Positions 58,198-64,000 of a stretch of DNA of 64,000 bases are shown here, piece after piece. Within the stretch, counting starts at the first letter, position 1. Each line of letters opens with the position of its first letter. The position numbers and the translations under genes were made by a program. The stretch lies in assembly GCA_963082975.1 (NCBI GenBank), contig OY720350.1:3696597-3760596 (forward strand). The letters are read 5' to 3'. The notes beneath the pieces were generated by a model, which saw only the letters and a program-made list of their open reading frames with translations, was not told the DNA's origin and ran no database searches. The stretch is from Labia minor (taxonomy: Eukaryota > Arthropoda > Insecta > Dermaptera > Spongiphoridae).

Positions 58198-58656
58198 TAA
58201 TATTAAATATTATTAAGTTTGAATGGCCATTTTACCTAATTTTAAGGGTGTCAACTACTGATGGTGCTTTTCGATGCTAATGTTAAAAAAATATAAAAAA
58301 TAAAAGAAATAGAAAATTGCATTGGTTTGCAGATAAATCCTTCATTATTAACCAATGAATCATATCACCCAAAACTCAAATTGATATCTGATAAAAAATA
58401 GAAGATATCAAATTTTTCTCATAAATTTGTCCTTATAGTGTCAACTACTGGTACATTCACCTTAAATATAAATAAAAACAATAATAAATATTTAAACATT
58501 TATTAACAATGGAATATATTATAATAATGATAAATAAATAAATAAATTAAAACAATCAAAAAATTAATTAATATTAAATATCAGGAAATACTATTATTAT
58601 TATTATTATTAGTAGTAGTATTAGTAGTAGTATTAGTATTATTGTTACTATATGAA
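58198..58656. other. 3' flank of the kinase gene, with TTA/GTA microsatellite
   Basis: Read on the minus strand this is downstream of the kinase stop codon. An AATAAA signal lies at 58499-58504 (complement TTTATT). TTA and GTA repeats at 58591-58640 would be in the 3' UTR. Confidence 0.4.
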
Positions 58657-58887
58657 TTAAAAATCAACAAAGTCATTTGCATAACGATCATCTCCACTTT
58701 TCCTTAATGGTCTTTCATCAAATTTTTCAAAATTTGTTAAATCATTAATATTTTTCACTTTTGGTAAATATGGTGGTGTTACATGTCGATTTAAAATTGC
58801 TAACCAATTAATATCACGAAACCAGACATGCGTTTTTATATCTTTAACACCATTCTTCAATATTCCAAATCTTCGTGATAAATCAAC
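58657..58887 (-). CDS. cAMP-dependent protein kinase catalytic subunit paralogue, last coding exon
   Basis: On the minus strand a T-rich tract ends in GATTTTAG at 58888, then the exon opens in phase 0 with VDLSRRFGILKNGVKDIKTH and runs 76 codons to TAA at 58657. This is the end of the PKA catalytic subunit: RxFGxLKNGxxDIKxHxWF is the last part of the kinase C-lobe, followed by the C-tail (TPPYLPKV, DLTNFEKF) and the terminal ANDFVDF, which fits the FxxF hydrophobic motif that docks on the N-lobe. The known PKA-C gene has an intron at just this point before VDL. PKA-C phosphorylates Ser/Thr substrates in response to cAMP. The tail differs from the canonical subunit (NEKCGKEFSEF in vertebrates), so a paralogue of the PKA-C2/C3 kind is likely. 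No earlier exons are found up to 64000, so the preceding intron is over 5 kb. Confidence 0.88.
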   Translation of the reverse strand, partial: VDLSRRFGILKNGVKDIKTHVWFRDINWLAILNRHVTPPYLPKVKNINDLTNFEKFDERPLRKSGDDRYANDFVDF

Positions 58888-59391
58888 CTAAAATCAAAAT
58901 AAAACAAACAATTTTAAATATCGACTCTCTGCATGCATTTTACAAATACTTTTCAAGATTTTAAGAATACTTACTTATAGAACCATTTAATACAGACATT
59001 GTATATTAAATAATATTCCTATCATTAAAATAATATATGTACATAATACATAGCAAAAAGGCAAAAACTAAGTAGGTATACGTATTTTATTTAATTTAAC
59101 TTTGAAAACTTTTATAAGATATTTATAGGAATAAACGTTTATAAAATTAAAAAACATTTATAATATAGAGGGTCCGCCATGTAACATTTTTTTTTTAAAT
59201 AAAAACGGTTGGATGAATTTTCAAATTTATTTTTTCATAGTGAAGTATGTCTATACGACCTTCCGATTATCTATGAAATACTATTTCATTCCAATGGCTG
59301 CCTCGGCTGGCCTTGCAGTACGCCATACGGTCGGTCCAATTTTTGAGTACATTTGTCATAGAATACGGCTCTATTTTAGCTAGTTATTTTA
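58888..59391. other. Kinase intron, no other exon seen
   Basis: AT-rich. 59165-59340 is less AT-rich (CCATTCCAATGGCTGCC is reminiscent of an insertion end) but has no kinase-like frame on the minus strand. Confidence 0.45.
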
Positions 59392-59775
59392 TCGTAGTTT
59401 TTTATCAACTTTTGAGAAATGTAGCTCTTTCGGAAGAGGGTCATTACCTACTTCCTTTTTCATTTTTTTCCTCTAAACTGCCCGTAAAAATAAAGGTATA
59501 TGTTTGATAGTTTTTCACATGATTAAAAATTGTATAAAACTGCTATATATATATAATTTCAACTTGATTGGATCGCTGAAAGTAACGGAATTAATTTTTT
59601 AAATGTTTTTTACACGTTGACTGCCAATCACGCGCCAGCACGTGAGGAGGTGTCCTCAACAAAGAGCCAAACACGCGCTGGTTTAATAAATATTTATTAA
59701 TTTTAATTTAAATATAATATATGCTCTAATTAATCCAATTCAAATTTCCGAGATAGTCGAGTGGAGACACTGCAG
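59392..59775 (+). repeat. Family F1 Helentron-like repeat, 5' truncated
   Basis: Begins in the CGTAGTTTTTTATCAACTTT block and ends with CGAGATAGTCGAGTGGAGAC and ACTGCAG. Microsatellite and 5' end are missing. CACGTGAGGAGG is present. Confidence 0.78.
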
Positions 59776-59966
59776 ATTTTTTCAATTGGTTGACATTTTA
59801 GTCCGTTTAGTCCTGTCCCAATAAAGCAGTGTGCCACTTTCCTCTACAACTGGGATATACTAATATCAGTGTGGTGTTCCCTATTAAGTAATCCATACCT
59901 AAAACCGAGATGTTAGTAGATAAGTTTGGCGAGTTGGTTATGTCGAGAGAGATATGCATTGTCAGC

Positions 59967-60223
59967 CAGGGCCGGCGCTAGGGTCCTCAGCGCCCGCATG
60001 CAATTTTTATCCTAGCGCCCTCTATTATTTTATAACTTTTTTAACAGATTTTTATCATTAAAATTATAGTTAAAATAACATTAAATTTTTTAATTACTAT
60101 TTAATATTGGTTTTAACATCTAATTGTGTAGATTCTATATTTTAATAAAATTATAGTATATATCCGAATCTCGTGATGGCGCCCCCTTCGACGAGGCGCC
60201 CATGCCCGCTTCCGCCGGCTCTA
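59967..60223. mobile_element. hAT-type MITE, imperfect 8-bp target duplication
   Basis: The left end CAGGGCCGGCGCTAGGG and the right end (reverse complement TAGAGCCGGCGGAAGCGGG) are inverted relatives. The flanks are TTGTCAGC (59959-59966) and TTTTCAGC (60224-60231), differing at one base. Ends are GC-rich, middle is AT-rich. Non-coding. Confidence 0.72.
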
Positions 60224-60261
60224 TTTTCAGCAAGCACCGAGCATCCAGCCATGATGTGCTA

Positions 60262-60480
60262 ACATACATATCTTATCTTATTATGCTAGCTAAAATTGTA
60301 TATATCTATCTATCTATATATATTGGTTCTCAAAAACCGCTCTAACGATTTTTTTCAAATTCACACTAGATATAGTATTTATAAAGAAAAATTAAGTTTT
60401 ATTGATGATATCTCTTGAAACATACAGCTTCATTATTTATTTCTTAATTGAAAATTATATATGGAAAACGTCAAAATTGG
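60262..60480 (+). repeat. Repeat family F5 copy
   Basis: It starts near TTATGCTAGCTAAAATTGTA and continues through a TATC microsatellite (60304-60322), ACCGCTCTAACGATTTTTT and the CTTCATTATTTATTTCTTAA block. Same orientation as 11906-12140. Confidence 0.6.
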
Positions 60481-61326
60481 CATCCATTTTTATTTTTTAA
60501 CTGAAATTGTATTAATATTTTTTTTTATTTAAAATATTTTAAAATTTATTATTTAATTTCGAAATAAAATTAAAAATATTTATTTTTAATAAAATATATA
60601 TAGATATTTATTAATCTCTCTCAAAAAAAAAAAAAATAAAAAACATCAAATAGGCAGTATTTTTTTTGCTAAGACAGTAAAAAAATGACAATTTGTTATC
60701 TAAATATATATAGTCCAGAGGTTAGAGTGATGTTTTAACGAGGGGATTTCGTCGGTTCGAAACTCGCCGGGTGAATCGTTATTTAAAAATGAAAATAATG
60801 ATTTTGTTATTTTTTTTTTCTTTTTATCTATTGTTTACTTTTTAATAAATTACTATTTTATATTTATTTATTCATTGTTCTTTTATTAATTAAGTTTTAG
60901 ATAGTTTTATAATTTTTAATATTTTTTCAATAAAATATTATTTAATATATTTATTAATATTATTTTATTTATTATTATTGAGTACCCGAAGTTCCATTCA
61001 TTTTAATCAGATTGATGCAATGATGCAACAGTTAATAATTGTAATATTGTAATAAATTTCTATCTTGAAAATTGTTACATATTATTCAGGATATTTTAAA
61101 AACAATTTCTTTCTTTAATTAATATTCAGTTTTTCTATAAGTCAGATATATTTCCAAATATTAAATAATTTTTGAAGTGAAAACTTCTTTAGCGGCGTTG
61201 AGCACTTTTGCGGGATGGGGAAAAAGTATAGTACTCGCGTGATCGTGACCAACACCATGAAGCTAGCGCACATTACGTCTGCTTTCAAATTTCTTATAAC
61301 AGAGCGCGAAATTTGAATTGTCATTA
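60481..61326. other. Intronic AT-rich DNA with a tRNA-like segment
   Basis: 60709-60778 contains GAGGTTAGAGTGATG and GGTTCGAAACTC, which resemble pol III A and B boxes, but the arms do not pair as a tRNA. ATTTTAATCAGATTGATGCA at about 61001 recurs near 61878, so both belong to one repeat. Confidence 0.4.
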
Positions 61327-61480
61327 GAACTGTTTTATAAATTCTTATCTCTAACATATAAATATATATTTATTATGTAAAGTTCATTTCATATATACAT
61401 ATATAATCAAAATTATACGAAATGAACTTCACATAATAAATATATATTTTATGTTAGAGATAAGAATTATAAAACAGTTC
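61327..61480. mobile_element. Fold-back element with about 63-bp arms
   Basis: The arms begin GAACTGTTTTATAAATTC and end with its complement (AAAACAGTTC at 61471-61480), with a TATATA-rich centre near 61391-61420. The arms contain the complementary TAACATAAAATATATATTTA regions with few differences. Confidence 0.75.
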
Positions 61481-61900
61481 GTATTGCAATATTTTAAACA
61501 AAGTTGTGTGTATATATATATATATAAATATAAGTTACAAATTTGTTTAAAATATATGTTTAAAATAATATATAAGTTATATATATATATATATACATGC
61601 ATATGAAATTCATCTTTCTCGTGAAATAGCGCGAATTTCGTCTGTTTTAAAATTTCTTACGCAGAAGCAGAAGTTTTCACTTCTGTCGGCCAGTCCCACG
61701 ACTGCCAATTTTGCTTTTTTAATTCCGAAAAGCTGCAAAGAACGTTTTTTTGTCTTTAGTTTGTTTTATAACCACTTGGGGCGCTAAACAGTTTTTCAAA
61801 AAAACACTATAGAAAAAAAATATATGTACCTATATATTATATATTTATGTATTATTGAGGAGCACAAGTTCATTCATTTTAATCAGATTGATGCAAATGT
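61481..61900. other. Intronic DNA with TA microsatellites
   Basis: TA runs at 61508-61526 and 61578-61595. The segment 61620-61760 is less AT-rich and not recognised; it may be related to 61190-61330. Confidence 0.4.
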
Positions 61901-62535
61901 GTAACATCTCGGGATCCCGGACGATTTTTGTCCGGTATTAAAAACCGGTATTTATATAAAAATACCGGTATTTTGGTATTACGAATTTACAAAATGTGTA
62001 TGATTTTTTAATGACAATAGTGCCCACAAGTGTAGAATCAGAAAGCTTTTTCGGCCGCTGGTTATTTTTGTACGAAAATTCGGTCCTCGCTTGATGATGA
62101 AACGCTTGATTCGTTGTGTTTTTTAAGAGCAAACTTTAATAAACAAAACGCAAGTTATTAATATTAAATACTTTCAATTTATATTTTTATATTTTTTACT
62201 TCTTTAATTATATAATACCATATGAGCCTATTATATGTAAAATGTAACATAGAATTTAATATTTACTTTATTTTACTTGCTCGTTTTTTTGTATCTATCT
62301 ACTCCTACTCTCTATGTAATAAAATAAATAATATCTACTCATTTCAGAACAATATTTATTGGATTTCATATATTATTTGTTAAAAAGTCAATATAACAAC
62401 TGAGGTAAGATGAAATATAGCTAGTAAATTTATTATTAATAATACCGGTATTAATACCGGTATCCCGGTATTTCAAATTTCAAATACCAAATACCGGTAT
62501 TCAGATTTTAGTTCGGTATTGTAAGCCCTAATTGT
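61901..62535 (+). mobile_element. Decayed hAT element with ACCGGTATT subterminal repeats
   Basis: The motif AATACCGGTATT and variants occur at least eight times, clustered at 61930-61980 and 62437-62515. Between the clusters, 61995-62130 (+) translates in broken frames as a hAT dimerisation segment: VPTSVESESFFGRW, then ENSVLA followed by stops. The parent would read SVESER-F and an SSLxxExLDSLxFLR segment. Ends are not resolved. Confidence 0.6.
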
Positions 62536-63159
62536 GTATCAATATTTTTTAAAGGGTAGAGCGAGAGCTCGGTGTCTCAGGTATTAATATTACCAGCCAA
62601 ATCCAATAATAATGAATCATTTTTTTTAACTTAAGTACCGAGCCGAGGCTCGGGGTCCCGGTACTTAATAATAATAATAATAATTTTTCATTATTATTTA
62701 TTTATTAAAAGGATTTTTTTAATAGAATATCATCTAAATAATATTATTCTAACGAGTAAAATGATAAAATTAATGCTTTTTCTTGATTGTTTTTCATTCT
62801 CTTTTAAAAATAATATTATTTATAGAATATATATTTTTATGAATGTCCGAATTTTAAAATTCATAATCCAATGTTTTTATATGTTAATATTCTTATGTGA
62901 ATTTATATATATAAAATATTTTTATATTGTATAATAGAAAAAGAGAGAGAGAGAGAGAGAGAGGAATGGATAAATAGAATGGATAATTGTAATAAAGAGG
63001 GTTTAACTGTATGATATTGTGATTAGTTAATGAATGATGAATGAATGAATGGTTGAGTTCAACTATATAATCAAATTTTATATTTTATAAATAATTATAA
63101 AATTGATAACTTCAAAAATGTCAATGTTTGGAGAGGGAAACGGTTTTCTAGTTGAACAA
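62536..63159. other. Imperfect hairpin and AT-rich DNA
   Basis: 62629-62665 forms a strong imperfect hairpin (AAGTACCGAGCC ... CGGTACTT). 62545-62590 is related to 12513-12560. An AG run lies at 62943-62962. No gene. Confidence 0.45.
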
Positions 63160-63300
63160 TTTTTACTATCTCGCCAGAGATAGTATTGCGATCACGAAAA
63201 TTTTCGATGTCGAGATTTTGATGTTTTATATACGTTTTGAAGGTTCCTGAATCATTTTCACTAAGGTTGAGAAAAATGTCTGTCTGTGTGTGCGTATATG
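63160..63300 (+). repeat. Family F1 Helentron-like repeat, interrupted by an LTR
   Basis: It has the best-preserved 5' end: TTTTTACTATCTCGCCAGAG followed by GATAGTATTGCGATCACG. It continues to the GT microsatellite (63285-63296), where it stops at the start of the LTR at 63301. Confidence 0.82.
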
Positions 63301-63583
63301 TGTAATCCCCATACTAACCTTACCTAGAGACTGCTTATTGTTTCCAGCGACTGCTCTTTACATTTTAAGTCATAGATTATAGAGTAAGGATTAACTGAAT
63401 TCAGATTACAGGTAACTACTATGATAAGATTAATATTGTATTATTATTATTTATATTTGTGTATATAATGTTTAATTGATTAATTGTTTAATAAAACAGG
63501 TTTTTATAACTTCGTAATACTGACGGTTGTCCTTCATTCTTCTAACCATAATAATAGAATTAAATAATCTGAATTCCTACATA
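63301..63583 (+). mobile_element. 5' LTR of an LTR retrotransposon
   Basis: It starts TGTAATCCCCATACTAACC and ends TACA near 63581-63585, giving TGTA...TACA inverted tips. AATAAA is at 63490-63495. A gag-like frame opens 25-30 bases later. The 3' LTR is outside the window, so the end and target duplication cannot be confirmed. It interrupts a family F1 copy. Confidence 0.6.
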
Positions 63584-63608
63584 CACTTAAAAGAAAGAAG
63601 AACATAAT

Positions 63609-64000
63609 ATGTCAAAAATGAATTTAAGATTTTGGCTAGAAGGAATGGGAAAAGATGATAATCAGATGGAAATAATAGTTAAAAAAATTAAAAAAGAAGA
63701 AGAGGATATCTGGTTTAAATTTGATGAAGATATGCAAGCACGATGTAATCATAAAAAAATTATTTAATTTAAATACGATCAAAAGTAATATTAAAGGAAT
63801 TAAGAAAGTGGGACAAAAAAGAAGAGTTTTAATTGAAGCTACTGATGAGTTGGCAAACATGTACTTTGACAAAGAGAGCGGGATTTTTAAATTTAAATCA
63901 GAAATATTAGAAGAAGATGATAAAGATGATGAAAAGAATAATTCATTGAAACATCAGAACGACTTATTTGAATTAATTAAAGTATTAACAAAAAAATTAG
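63609..64000 (+). pseudogene. Gag-like start of an LTR retrotransposon, frame broken, cut by window end
   Basis: ATG at 63609 opens 52 codons (MSKMNLRFWLEGMGKDDN...) to TAA at 63765-63767. Just upstream of the stop, at the A7 run 63753-63759, the plus-one frame takes over and stays open to the last base (IKSNIKGIKKVGQKRRVLIE, LANMYFDKESGIFKFKSE, then an acidic stretch and DLFELIKVLTKK). Two similar-quality frames meeting at a homopolymer suggest a single-base indel in one gag-like protein, either a real mutation or a sequencing error. The charged, Lys/Glu-rich character and the position right after the LTR suggest gag. No zinc knuckle or protease is in view, so Copia, Gypsy or Bel cannot be chosen. 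Confidence 0.55.

Noticed and set aside
60709..60778. Possible tRNA gene
   Set aside because: Box-like motifs are present but acceptor and T arms do not pair; more likely a tRNA-derived repeat.
58888..64000. Search for upstream exons of the kinase on the minus strand
   Set aside because: No frame with kinase motifs (DFG, APE, HRD) was seen; the region holds repeats only.

Overview
This is a strongly AT-rich, gene-poor eukaryotic window. Short microsatellites are everywhere, and spliced-exon signals occur without operons, ribosome sites or long open frames. The mix of mobile elements (mariner and Tigger relatives, hAT, jockey- and RTE-like LINEs, a tRNA-derived SINE, Helitron/Helentron-type repeats) and the style of the host exons point to an arthropod, most likely an insect. 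The species cannot be named from sequence alone.

Only two pieces of host genes can be supported. At 46988-47146 (+) there is an exon with a good splice acceptor and donor; it carries a start codon and a hydrophobic signal peptide. At 58657-58887 (-) there is the last coding exon of a protein kinase A catalytic-subunit paralogue, ending in the FxxF-type tail. The upstream exons of the kinase are not seen in the remaining 5 kb, so 58888-64000 is probably intron. Four or five islands of higher GC (about 4.5-5.0, 7.8-8.1, 15.4-15.7, 17.6-17.9 and 18.55-18.95 kb) may hold promoters or UTR exons, but no protein is recognised there.

The rest is mobile DNA and its decay. 1-20 kb: SINE, RTE-like LINE tail, fold-back and hAT MITEs, a mariner MITE and several Helentron-like repeats. 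20-23.3 kb: a complete hAT element with an intact 619-residue transposase, terminal inverted repeats and a perfect 8-bp target duplication. 23.3-31 kb: LINE fragments, a second Helentron-like family, a mariner remnant and a hAT MITE. 31-42 kb: a 400-bp fold-back element and five repeat copies of the main family. 42-51.4 kb: internally deleted mariner, Tigger and second mariner elements, two SINEs nearby, a jockey-like LINE end and a decayed Helitron helicase. 51.4-64 kb: SINEs, a Tc1-like element, a Helitron 3' end, MITEs, and the 5' LTR plus gag-like start of an LTR retrotransposon running off the end.

The most interesting collective signal is a set of non-autonomous repeat families that share one architecture: short subterminal inverted repeats, an internal GT/AC microsatellite in the main family, and a small hairpin just outside the 3' subterminal repeat. 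This matches Helentron-associated elements. A Helitron-type 3' terminus and a helicase relic occur in the same window.
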